DNA of 64,000 nt, from positions 13,583,611 to 13,647,610 of the forward strand of contig OZ017801.1 in assembly GCA_963969395.1 (NCBI GenBank), given 5' to 3'. The notes under the pieces are model-generated. The model ran no database searches, was not told where the DNA came from, and saw nothing but the letters and a program-made list of their open reading frames with translations. Made by a program: the position numbers and the translations under genes. Origin of the DNA: Pseudoscleropodium purum (taxonomy: Eukaryota > Streptophyta > Bryopsida > Hypnales > Brachytheciaceae). Below are positions 33,216 through 43,300 of this stretch, one piece after another; position 1 is the stretch's first letter, and every line of letters starts with the position of its first letter.

Positions 33216-34880
33216 GTGGGAATGCCTCAGCTACGTAGGTCTAGACCAGCGAGTCCCTCTGGAGGTGAGGTGAAGCTCCGGAAAGTTATTCCGGTTATTC
33301 CCTCCACAGAGCCGGAAAAGTCTCAACTCATGGATGATCTCAAATCCATGGGTTGCGTAGGGTTTGCCGAGAAACCTTGGGGTTTTAGGGAGGAGAGAAT
33401 GGTCAAGGAGCTCCTCGGAAAGTTGTCCAACCAGTTTGACAACACCGTGAGGGGAACTCCCGTCAGCTGGAACGAGGGGATGTGGAGAGCGGTTTACGGT
33501 TTCCGGGTAGGAGGTTTGGGAATGGCGAGCCGGAAGGATGAGTTTGTCCGAGGGAAGTTCAAGGGAGCCGTCAACCCGAAGGACGGATACGCGGTCGAGG
33601 ATTGCTTGGATGACCGACACCGTCGGCTCCTGCAATTCCTGGTTCCGGTTCTTCACCTGGAGAAGCCGACCAGGGTGACGATCACCCTCGGCAACACCAT
33701 TTTCGGTGCCCTCAGTGGTACCCGGAAAGTGGACTGGGCACGGATCATTTCCGATCTCGTGGCCCAACTCGTTAGTAGGGTTGGGAAGAAAAGGGCCACT
33801 CCAGTGTGCCCTTATCTCTTCCACCTCTATCGGGAGAACCAAGTCCTCACCGACATGGAGGAGAGGGCGTGGAAGACGCAGGAAGTGCTCCTGAAGTATG
33901 GGGAGTCGGAGACGGATGACGAGGCGGAATCCGATTCCGGGTCAGACCGGGAGTCCAGCGAGGAAGAGGAGGAGCCGATGCCACCGATCAAGCGACAGAA
34001 GCTGACACCTCCACACAAGCGCGGGACGCCTCCCGGTCAAGATAAACCGGCCCCGGAGGAGAAACCGGAAGCCGAGAAGACCAATTCCAGGGGAGATCCG
34101 GATATGCAAGATCCGTTCAACGGTCTGATCAACGTCCTTTGCAACATCAGGGCGGATTGGGAGGTCAAGCACAGGACACTTGCGGCAATCGGCAAGTTGG
34201 TGGGTGCGGCACCGGACAGCAAATTGGCGGAACAAGTGGCGGAGTGCATCACGAATCCGGAAGAGACCCGGAAGCAGAAAGCAGAGATCCGCCGGTTGCA
34301 GGAGGAGGTGGATAAACTGAAGGCAACTCTTTTTGCCTATCAGGAAGACGTGACGGCCGCCCGGGAGATGGCGGAAGAGACTCGGAAGATAGCCGAGCAG
34401 ATCAAGGCGGTCCTGGGAGAGACCGGAACGGCCGCTGCCAAAGCGAAGCTCTTCGACGAGAAGATCCACGAAGAGAAGAAACTATCCGGTTCCCGGATGG
34501 TCCGGATTCTCGCGGACTTCGCTGAGCAGGTGGAGACGACAATGGTGGAGGGGCGGAAGGCAGCGGACCGGATCGAGGAGAGCAGCTGGAAGCTGACGGG
34601 AGCGACGTGCGACAAAGGTATTCATCTTTCTGACATCTCGCTACCGGATCTCTTTCCGGACGCGACCATTCAGAAGGATAGGAAGGATTGGACTCCTGAG
34701 TCCAAGAAGTCTGCACGGACTGGGACTCCGGGCACGAGACCGGATATCACCATCGACCTGGAGTCTCCACCCGGACCGAATCCTGCTGAGGGGGAACGGG
34801 TCCGGAATTTGAGTGAAGTCTTCGAGGAGCTAGTCCCGGAGGTCGGAAGCCCGACGATAGGATCTCGAGTTGTAGGGTAG
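33216..34880 (+). CDS. LTR-encoded coiled-coil protein, unit 3 copy (intact, 554 aa)
   Basis: An uninterrupted ATG-to-TAG frame inside the LTR. Domains: a globular first ~230 residues (EKPWGFREERMVKELLGKLS, then RRLLQFLVPVLH and GNTIFGALSG); an acidic Asp/Glu/Ser tract at about 231-253; a basic patch PIKRQKLTPPHKR at about 257-269, a plausible nuclear localisation signal; a Pro/Glu-rich linker; a long coiled coil at about 348-460 (IRRLQEEVDKLKATL); and a low-complexity tail. The 110-180 region faintly resembles the domain found in plant retrotransposon-associated 'putative plant transposon' proteins, by eye only. I see no catalytic motif. The gene is in LTR sense orientation. It stays full-length in two of three copies, which suggests recent activity or selection. 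It could act in trans on nucleic acid or particles; this is inference. Confidence 0.7.
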   Translation: MGMPQLRRSRPASPSGGEVKLRKVIPVIPSTEPEKSQLMDDLKSMGCVGFAEKPWGFREERMVKELLGKLSNQFDNTVRGTPVSWNEGMWRAVYGFRVGGLGMASRKDEFVRGKFKGAVNPKDGYAVEDCLDDRHRRLLQFLVPVLHLEKPTRVTITLGNTIFGALSGTRKVDWARIISDLVAQLVSRVGKKRATPVCPYLFHLYRENQVLTDMEERAWKTQEVLLKYGESETDDEAESDSGSDRESSEEEEEPMPPIKRQKLTPPHKRGTPPGQDKPAPEEKPEAEKTNSRGDPDMQDPFNGLINVLCNIRADWEVKHRTLAAIGKLVGAAPDSKLAEQVAECITNPEETRKQKAEIRRLQEEVDKLKATLFAYQEDVTAAREMAEETRKIAEQIKAVLGETGTAAAKAKLFDEKIHEEKKLSGSRMVRILADFAEQVETTMVEGRKAADRIEESSWKLTGATCDKGIHLSDISLPDLFPDATIQKDRKDWTPESKKSARTGTPGTRPDITIDLESPPGPNPAEGERVRNLSEVFEELVPEVGSPTIGSRVVG

Positions 34881-35029
34881 ATAGGATTTTAATTTCAGTT
34901 AGGAGTAGGAGCGGATCCGGATCCGGATCCGGCTCAACAGTATTAGGTTAGACCGGAAGTTAGATTAGGGTAGCGGCAGACCCCACGGGTTTTCCGCTCC
35001 TTTTTGTGCTTTTAGGGTTTTACCCTTTG

Positions 35030-35037
35030 TATATAAA
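35030..35037 (+). promoter_or_regulatory. Second TATA box, presumed LTR promoter
   Basis: TATATAAA lies 150 bp after the stop of the LTR gene and points out toward the 3' end of the unit. This is where a retrotransposon U3-R promoter is expected. The same box is present in units 1 and 2 (complement of tttatata near 11865 and 18078). Confidence 0.5.
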
Positions 35038-35856
35038 TCGGTTCCTGAGATGGGAACTGGGAGTTGTTCATTTTGCAAACTTCTTGTACTTTTCTATTCT
35101 TTTCATTGTGTGTCTCTCTCCAGCGCGACAGGATTGTATGATGTGGAGTTAGGATAGTACGAGTTGGTTTGCAAGTGATTTCTCCCCTTGGTGTTTATTT
35201 TCCGATCCTAGGTGCATGTGAGTAGGTATCGAAGAGTTGGGAGTGAACTTAGTTCCTCAGCATGTCTAGAGTTTGAGATTCCGGGTGAGAAAGCCGTTGT
35301 TAGGCTAGGCGGGTAGGGAGGGATTCCTTAGCTGCGCTAGAACTCCCGGGTGGGAAATCCGGTTGAGTGTCCGATCTCCTGTGAGGTCTCACCACCCGTA
35401 TGGGTAACGGAAGAACTTTAGTTGATGTTGGAACGGACGGGTGCACTTGTAACCACCTGTCTTCGCACGGATCGGAAGTAGCATCAAGGTCGTTGTAGTA
35501 CGAGAGGGTCGAGTGTGGGGTCTTTGTGTGACCTACAACCCGGATTGCTATCTGGGTTGTTGTGAAGGACCAAACCGGATCCGGATTAGCTTAGGAGTTT
35601 AGAAGGTAGGACAGTGGGTCTTCAGCCACTATAAGTCACGGAAGGAGTGGTGGGCCTACCACTCTCAAAATTAAGCAGCGACCCCTCTGATGGTGAAACA
35701 GAGGCAAAACCAAACCGGATAGGATTACGGGTACAGGATGACCATCCGGACCGGATTGGTCAGGACGGATTTTCAGGATTGGAAATTGTGAGATCCTGGG
35801 ATTTGGGTATTTGTACGGACCGGATAGTTAGTAGGACCGGAAAGTAAGATTGGCAT

Positions 35857-35929
35857 ACTGACTTAGCTAAACTGCTTAATAGAGCTAGATACTTCACAGG
35901 ATCTCGTGGGTTCGATCTTTAGAGTCACT
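35857..35929 (+). other. tRNA-like module in solo-LTR unit 3
   Basis: A 73-nt segment. ACTGACT (35857-35863) pairs with AGTCACT (35923-35929) with one mismatch. TAGCTAAACTGC fits the pol III A box except its last base, and GGTTCGATC resembles a B box placed 45 nt after the A box start, the tRNA spacing. A D-arm forms (GCT/AGC core). The T stem GTGGG/TTTAG would be nearly perfect if three T were C, consistent with deamination. The anticodon arm has one extra base or mismatch. It is not a working tRNA. It may be a remnant pol III promoter. Confidence 0.5.
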
Positions 35930-35998
35930 TAGTTATACTCTAGAGCGATTTTTGTGAGTATAATGGGGAATTGACCTGCCCTGTGCTGCGACATAGTT

Positions 35999-36884
35999 CT
36001 AAGATGAAATTAAAACACAATAATTCCAATGGTCAAATTGTTGTAGCAAATATACCCAACCTATTTAACAATGTTTTTGGAAGAGGGTGTCAAAATTGCA
36101 TTCGAATGTGAGTTCTATTAGTTGTTTTTTCCTGAAAATGCTCAAATTGTCACAAAAACAAGATTGTCCATAACTTTCTCATTACTTCTCCAAATGGATG
36201 AACCAAAGCTTCAAATATAAAGTTAACACAAATGTGACATACAAGAAAAAAATATCAAAGAATTTATTTCAATTTTATTGGGAATTTTTTGGACTGCCCG
36301 GTCTCCTCTAAGATTCAGCTAGCATAATGAATGCTTTCAGACACCGATTGAAATAAAAATGAAATTTCCCTAAAGCTAATGGATTTCTCTATGTTATAGG
36401 AGTTTTTGAAAGTTTCACTAAATTTCTTGAGCTCATAGATATAGTACTAAACCACCCTTCTCTTGGAGGAACTATTGACGACCCCGTCCTCCATGTTTCC
36501 CTTCGAGTACTCTATGGCCACGGACGCTGCATCGAAGGCGGAGCACAACAAGTACAGTTTGGAAAAAGGTGCAGTGTCACAACTACCATCCATGGACTCG
36601 CTACAAGTTGAAAAAGACTTTTCTGATCTAGAAAGGAGGCTCCACGTGAGCCTCCCATTTGTAGGAAGGCTTGCATCAAACAGGAGTCCAACCTAAAGCA
36701 AGTACAAAATATTTAAATGCTTGAGACATGATCCTCCAACAAGCAACAACAATCGCTAATAGCACTGACCTAATTGGACACATAAGAAGAAATCCAAGGA
36801 ATAGAATAAAAAATCTAAACTTTGAAATTTTTTTTCAATATTTACGAAACATTATTTACAAAAGATTATTTCATTTTGCAACTC
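35999..36884. other. Noncoding part of the 24-kb transposon with a coding-like island
   Basis: This is DNA between solo-LTR unit 3 and the end of the ParB/methyltransferase-like gene. 36463-36696 on the plus strand is a 77-codon frame that is clearly less AT-rich than its surroundings (FPFEYSMATDAASKAEHNKY...) and may be a fragment of a captured gene. I recognise no domain. The rest is AT-rich and featureless. Confidence 0.35.
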
Positions 36885-37497
36885 TTATATTTGTTGCTCT
36901 GAGTCAGAATCCTCGTTAGCTTTGTCATCCCCACTCTCATCTATTTCTTGCAGGTCACTCTCATTCTCGTCTTCAGAATCTCTCTCTCTGTCGTGCCTCT
37001 GTTGTCGCTGCGCTTCAAATTCAGGATCTGCTTCGATGTCTCCATCATCCTCACGAGACTCAACAGGAGCATTGATGAGAGACGTTTGTGTTGCATTTGC
37101 CTCCGCCACGTCCCTTTCGAGTTTACCAAACACCTGCTCGTCTGGATCAGACCCTTCTTCACCAACCTTTTCTTCTTCTTCGGATTCATCTTCTGTCTCA
37201 AAGGGAACAGATTCGAGTACTTTTGAAATAAGACAGGGTGGATTTGTATACGACGCCGAGTAGGGAGAGTTTGAAAATAAGAAATCATTAAGATCCATCT
37301 GATCAACAACACTTGATATATTCTTGAACAAGTCGACATCTTCTTTCTCGACCATCCCATAAAAATACGCTCCAAACATCTAACCCACAAGCAGAAGGAT
37401 GTAGCTCAATGAGAATGAGAACAAACGCTTTGGACAATGGACCATTGTCAAATCGATGATAACAGTATACAACAATAGCAATGTACAAAACAAAGAA

Positions 37498-37520
37498 GTT
37501 ATCATTGAGTCAAGGATAAC
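37498..37520. repeat. Dispersed copy of the 24-kb element palindrome
   Basis: GTTATCATTGAGTCAAGGATAAC is a 23-bp near-palindrome of the same type as those in the arms (first 20 bases GTTATCATTGAGTCAAGGAT). It lies in intron 2 of the ParB/methyltransferase-like gene, directly next to the hAT MITE duplication. Confidence 0.6.
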
Positions 37521-37527
37521 TATTAGT

Positions 37528-37827
37528 TAGGGTTGACAAGACATCCGGAAGCGGACGCTGACATTCGCGTCTCGGCGGACGCAGCGTCCGCTTGTCCCCC
37601 GTCCGCTTGTCCGCTCGTCCGCCCTGTCCGCCCTATTACGGCCGTCCGATCGACGCGCGGACTGATCTGGTCCGCACGATCTGGGCGTCCGCCTCGGGCC
37701 ATCCGCCTCGCCCCGCCCGTCCGCTTTTCGACGGCGGTCGGGACGCTGCATCCGCTAGCGTCCGTGCGTCCGGACGTCCGGAAAACGGACGCTATTTTGG
37801 GGCGGACGTTGACATTCGTCAACCCTG
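37528..37827. mobile_element. GC-rich hAT-type MITE (300 bp)
   Basis: The ends are TAGGGTTGAC and, complemented, CAGGGTTGAC, typical hAT-style termini. An 8-bp duplication CTATTAGT flanks it at 37520-37527 and 37828-37835, diagnostic of hAT. The interior is very GC-rich with many GTCCGC/GCGGAC repeats that can fold back. It sits in intron 2 of the gene at 36885-40389. The open frames inside it are by-products of its composition. Confidence 0.85.
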
Positions 37828-39230
37828 CTATTAGTAGAATGTACATACCTTTGAGGCCATCATGAGCTTCATGCCTGAAAAAATTCCAAGAATATTTTTT
37901 GGGGGGTCGGCAAAGCTCTGCAAGATCTCTAAATAAAACTCCATTCGGAGTTCGCCAATATGTACTCTGTACTTTGCTTCCGTGTTTTTGGCAGGTTCCT
38001 TGTAGTACACACAATCAGAGGGCGTATCATACTTGATTCGCATCAATGGACGTACGGAGGCAACAAAATCATTGTCTTTCTTGAAAAGGAAGAGAAGTGG
38101 TACATCTGGAGCAGTCGTTTTACTACCTACGTTGTTCAGTTGCTCGCCCTTTGAAGGGACATAAGTAGAGAAGACAACATCATAGTCTTTTAGACTTGTA
38201 GCTGCAAACTTTGTTGCGGCTTCAATGTCATCCGAGTCATTTAAGATGAAGGGCCACACATTTGGCTCTGTAATGGCAGGCTCCAATTTCTCTTTCAAAA
38301 AGATCAAAAACGGGTCAATAGTAGCTTCAATCTCTATGGGTGTGATCTTGACGACAGCCCTAGCATCAAAGACTGCCAAGTTGAGCTGCTTAGGGGAATA
38401 CAAGTAGTTGCTGTGCGTTACTAGCGTCTTTCCAACACTGTCAACTCCCCGCATTTGTACTCCTCCGATATTCACCGGAAGCTCAAACTTTAGTTGCACA
38501 AACCTCTTGAACATGTGGAGCACTTCTGGGAATTCTGTCTTCAAATCTATCACTCGCTTCAGGCGTGCTTCGTTCCTCAACCGCTTCCTAAAATACTCTG
38601 ATTTTGGATGCGAGAGTAAGAAATCCCATGTTGCCGATGAGAACCTGCTTTTCACCTTCCACGTTGCCCACATCTTATTTTTCACATCACCTACGCTATC
38701 CAAAAATTTGAAACTTGGCTTCAACTCCATCAAATCCTGTATGATTACCTTCTTATGTTTTCTGCGCTCCATTCAATCGGATGCAATGTGATTGTCGGCT
38801 ACTGGGATCCTTATTTTGGAAATAGACACCTTCGGATACACCACACCGCGATTTGTTCTGCCAATGAGGTGCTTTGCGAATTCCTCGAAGTTAGTATCAG
38901 TGAAGTGCCCAAAATGTCTGAAGAACTCTCGCTTCAAATTTTGATTGTTCACCTTGAATCCTTTCTCTACTCTGAATGGTTCGTCGGTGAGGGGATTAAT
39001 CAATTTGCCTTCAGCATGCATGGTTAGGAATCGTTCCCAATGCACCCATTTCTTCTCCGGCAATGTTATGATTTGGAGTTCATTCTTTAGGTCCGAAGTG
39101 GAGTTAATCTTGGAGCCATCTTTGTCAGGATTTATGTTTTGGAACCTTTGAATAACAGCTAATGAGAAACTCTGCAGTTCAAAATTAAATGTCTTTAGAG
39201 TAGAGCACATAGTTCATTTCTTGTACATCA

Positions 39231-39401
39231 ACTTATCGTTGACTCAAGGATAAGTCCTGAATGCTAAGGAGAATGAAAAAATGTATGACTTCTAGACTAT
39301 TGTAGTGCTCAAAAGAATGTATAGGTCAAAGCTAAATTTCTTGAGAGTAGAGCATGTCATTCATAGCATATACCACAACTTATCATTGACTCAAGGATAA
39401 G
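39231..39401. repeat. Two further palindrome copies in intron 1
   Basis: ACTTATCGTTGACTCAAGGA... at 39231-39254 and AACTTATCATTGACTCAAGG... at 39377-39401 are near-palindromes of the same family as the arm repeats. Both lie in the intron between exons 1 and 2 (39172-39516). Confidence 0.6.
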
Positions 39402-40376
39402 TCTCAAATGGAAAGAAATTGTAGCCATGACAAACTTCAAAACATTCATTATGGCTCAGATTTTTAGCAAAGGAATCTGTTCTTCACTACATAAGTTTGA
39501 AGGAATTGAACCTTACCTTGTAGTTATTCTCGTTGTAGATCGAGCCGTTGCCTCTGACCTTTGGCTCCAAACTATTGATCGCTGGGCATTTCAAAATGCT
39601 CCAAATGTTCCGACACGCAATTAACTGGTTGCCCCAAGTTGGTTGGGCATGATGTAGGTGGTTGATGAGATTGTAGAACTTTGAGATGTTTCGAAGTTTA
39701 TTTGGATCTTGAGTCCAAACAATTAAGGCATCCCAATTTTAGAGGTCAGCTTTCCGGTCTTCATCGCATGCTTCATTCTGAAGTTGTTTTGAAGCCATAA
39801 TGCTATGCTGACCGTTGATAATCATAAATCGCATATTTTTAATGTCCTTCCATTTCTTTGGCTTTTCCTTCAAAAGCATTTTCCGATCATCAATTGGAGT
39901 GAGACACACTTTTTGGCATTGACCTATTTCCACCATTTGAATAAGAACTCGCTTCATGTCATTCACCATATTCTATTGCAGTGTGCGAATGACGTATTCG
40001 TCGCTCGCTATAATACACTGTTCGATGTCGACTGTCACTGTAACCATGTCAAAGAGGAAGCAGTCCCTATGCTCCTTCCAAAAGTCTTTTTGGATTTTGC
40101 CAATTTCCTCAAAGTCTGGAATTTGACCTTTGAAGGCTGCTAACCCAACAGAGTTTGTAGTCAAACATGAGCCTGAACTAGCTGCACCTTCTGTACCAAC
40201 CATGAAACTCTTCCTTCTCTTTTGACTAGTTTCTGCTCCTACTGGTGCACCCCTCTTCTTTGGCTCAGATCTTGTGTTCCCTAGCTTTGCTCTACTTCCG
40301 GATGTTGTGGGAGCAGACGGCTGTGGTGTTGCAAATCCAGTTTTTTGCCTCCGTCCTTGTGTTGTTCTTCGACCCA

Positions 40377-43300
40377 CTAAATGCTTCATAAACAGTCTTC
40401 TAATATGATCAACTCTATATCACATCAATATACTGAGGTTCATATTCTAAATTTCTAGAATTGTTTGGTTATCGGTGAGTTGACGATAACTTTGATGATA
40501 GAAAATAACATACAAAGTAATCATTATATATTTCAGGCTAGCAATTACAATTGATTATTGTGAAATGAACACACCCTCAGATTTGAGTAAAAGTCATCAT
40601 TGACTCAACGATAACTTTGTATATATTTCACAAAAGTTGATTATTGTGAAATGAACGCACCTTTGGATTCTACCAAAAGTTATCATTGACTCAACGATAA
40701 CTTGGCATATATTTCTCGATGTTGATTATTGTGAAACGAATGCACCCTCGGATTTGAATAAAAGTTATCATTGACTCAACGATAACTTGGCATATATTTC
40801 ACAAAAGTTGATTATTGTGAAATGAACGCATCTTCGGATTTGAATAAAAGTTATCGTTGACTCAACGATAACTTTGCATATATTTCTTGACAATGGATTA
40901 TTGTGAAATGAACGCACCTCTGGAATCTACCAAAAGTTATCGTTGACTCAATGATAACTTTGGATATAGTTCACAATAGTTGACTATTGTAAAATGAACG
41001 CACCTTTGAATTCTACTAAAAGTTATCGTTGACTCAACGATAACTTTGCATATATTTCTTGACAATGGATTATTGTGAAATGAACGCACCTTTGGATTCT
41101 ACCAAAAGTTATCGTTGACTCAATGATAACTTTGGATATAGTTCACAACAGTTGATTATTGTGAAATGAACGCACCTTTGAATTCTACTAAAAGTTATCG
41201 TTGACTCAATGATAACTTTGCATATTTTTCACGACAGTTGATTATAACTAATACAAAGCAGTATACCTCGCGATTATAACATTCAAAAACATAATGCACT
41301 TCCAGATGGACCTAACATGGGTTCTTTTCACACAAATTTTGTTTCAACATCTACATGGGGCTACATGACCAAAGACTCTTTTCCGGTTGAGAAAATATGA
41401 GGAAGCGTATTTTGCAATTGGAACAATACAATGGACACCGCACTTCCTAACATGAATTCCTTTCATACTGATTTTGTTGGAGCGACATCCACATGGGGTT
41501 GCATGATTGAAGACTACAATGTGATCTACAAAAAATACAAAGTGTACTTCACGCTTACAACAATGCAAAATACACCACGCTTCCTCATGGACCGAACATA
41601 AAATCTGAATACTAATTTCTTAAGAGAAATATCTACAGGGGGTTGCATGACCAAAAACTACAATATTCTCCGCACAATAATTGAAAAGGGAATTTTGCAA
41701 TTGCAACAACGCAAAAGACACTACGTTCTTCATACACTAAAAATGAATTTTTCCTATATCAATTTCATAAAAGCGGCATCTACATGGAGTTGCATGATGA
41801 AGGACTAAAATTTCCTCCGTAGAAAATATGAAGCGTACTCCAATTACAACAATGCAAAATACACTACGCTCTCATGGACTCATCATAAATTCCGTTCATA
41901 CCAATTTCTTAAGAGCAACATCTACATGGAGTTGCATGACCGAAGACTACAATTTTCTCCAAACAATAATTGGAAGCATACTTCGCGATTACAACAATAC
42001 AAAGACACCACCTTTCCTCATACACCCAACATGAATTCAAGACATACCAACTTCAAAATAGCAACATGTATATAGGGTTGCATGACCGAAGATTGCATTT
42101 CTCTAGGCGGAAATGAGAAAAGTAGTTGTGACACTTGTGATTACAACATTGAAAACCTAAATGCGTCTCCTCACAGATTCAATATGAACTACTTCCACAC
42201 CAATTTCTTAAGAGCAATGGCTATATGTATGCAGATGCTTCTATGTTTCAAAACAAACAACAACGGCAACACCTTGGTAATGCTACAACCTATTTGAGGA
42301 TAATGGCACTTACTCGAAACTCATAGCAACGTCCACGCTCGCCACTGAAACTGTCAAACTTGGGCCAGAAGATGTTGGAATACAATACGCCGCAGTCCGC
42401 AAGAGTACAAGAAAGCTCAACAAAGGAAAATGAACAAGTCAGCTACAGAAAGACTGATTAATTTTGATGTGAAATTGGCACAGAAGATGGAGGTTCCGGA
42501 GAAGGTAGACAGAGCTTCTAGAGAGTAGGCGCGGAAATACTTGAGCAAAATGTTTTGGATTTTTGTATTTCCCTCAAATTCCTCAACATCATTCCACATC
42601 GGCGTACAACTTCTCTGACATCACTTAACGCTTTGAGCAATGTCAGCACATTCCTTGTCAGGTTTACACCATTGGAGTGCGGCGCCTTTAGTATGGAATC
42701 AACAACAGATTTGCCAACATTATAATGTTTATTAATAGTGTATATATTTATTCACATTCTTTGGATGATATTTGATGAATTTATGAAGGGCTGACATACC
42801 ATGAAACAATACTTCCCAACAGCTACACACTTAAAGTAGGGGGCTCAAAAATCATTCATCTAAAGAAAAAGATGCATTTTTATTATTTTCGTTATTTTTG
42901 ATATTTCGTTACAATATAACAAAATAACAAAATAACATAAATAACAAAATAACAATATGACAAAATTAAAAAATTAAAAAAACAATTATTGCTCAAATAA
43001 ATACTAAAAATTTTAAATTTTAAATTCAAAATTTTAAAATTTAAAATTTTAATTCAAATTCAAAATTTTAAAATATATAATTAACAATATAATAAAATAA
43101 CAATGTAAAAAAATAACAATATAACAATATAACAATCATACTACTAAAATCATAACTCCCATTGTAATATTGCAAATGCTACCATTAATACTAAGGACTA
43201 CTGCTTGTTATGCTACGCATTCATTGTATCACATTGGTAAAATTATGATACATTTCAATAGAATGCATGATAATGATTTCAATAAGTCTTTAAAATAATT

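Larger units (their letters stand above)
32732..35993 (+). mobile_element. Solo-LTR-like unit 3 (3,262 bp) carrying an intact gene
   Basis: It begins TGTCGCAGC and ends GCTGCGACA, with TAGTT at 32727-32731 and 35994-35998. In LTR-sense order it has a U3 region with four CCGG-linked repeats, a first TATA box, a 554-codon gene, a GGATCC-rich microsatellite, a second TATA box, about 950 bp of presumed R-U5, the tRNA-like module and a 64-nt tail. No internal domain or second LTR is attached. Carrying a full-length intact gene inside an LTR is rare; the MMTV sag gene is the familiar precedent. It is inserted in the left part of the 24-kb transposon. Confidence 0.8.
36885..40389 (-). pseudogene. 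Three-exon gene with ParB-like and DNA-methyltransferase-like segments
   Basis: I derive exons 40389-39517, 39171-37849 and 37379-36885, all phase 0, with GTAAGG and GTATGT donors and CAG/TAG acceptors; about 896 codons. Exon 1 starts MKHLVGRR with a basic Ser/Thr-rich N-terminus. Around residues 190-204 INGQHSIMASKQLQ resembles the ParB/Srx-fold 'GxHRxxA' loop. At the exon 2-3 junction (about 710-750) FADPPKNILGIFSG followed by MFGAYFYGMVEKE resembles the AdoMet-binding motifs I-II at the C-terminal end of beta-class N6-adenine/N4-cytosine methyltransferases. No canonical DPPY catalytic motif is seen; YDVVFSTYVP may be its decayed place. Exon 3 ends in a long acidic tail. Three in-frame stops (TAG 39973-39975, TAA 39739-39741, TGA 38773-38775) interrupt exons 1 and 2. 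The gene is divergent from the left inverted arm, which supplies its first 13 nt. Domain assignments are tentative; the exon structure is firmer. Confidence 0.5.

Noticed and set aside
35857..35929. A functional tRNA gene
   Set aside because: The T stem and anticodon arm do not pair properly and no anticodon can be assigned.
37527..38014. Several GC-rich ORFs around 37.5-37.9 kb
   Set aside because: They are by-products of the GC-rich hAT MITE; the sequence has open frames on both strands because of its composition.
38773..39975. Programmed stop-codon recoding or U-to-C RNA editing of the left gene
   Set aside because: Such editing is known in organelles of some seedless plants, not for nuclear transcripts. 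Simple decay explains the stops, and frameshifts in the companion gene support decay.
41344..42599. Small ORFs within the arms (60-74 codons)
   Set aside because: They are short, occur in diverged repeats with phrases such as 'tctacatgg.gttgcatga', and show no coding character. Their identity in both arms only reflects the duplication.
42880..43140. Replication origin or matrix-attachment site in the AT-only zone of the arm
   Set aside because: It is simple AT-rich low-complexity DNA; nothing specific supports an origin.
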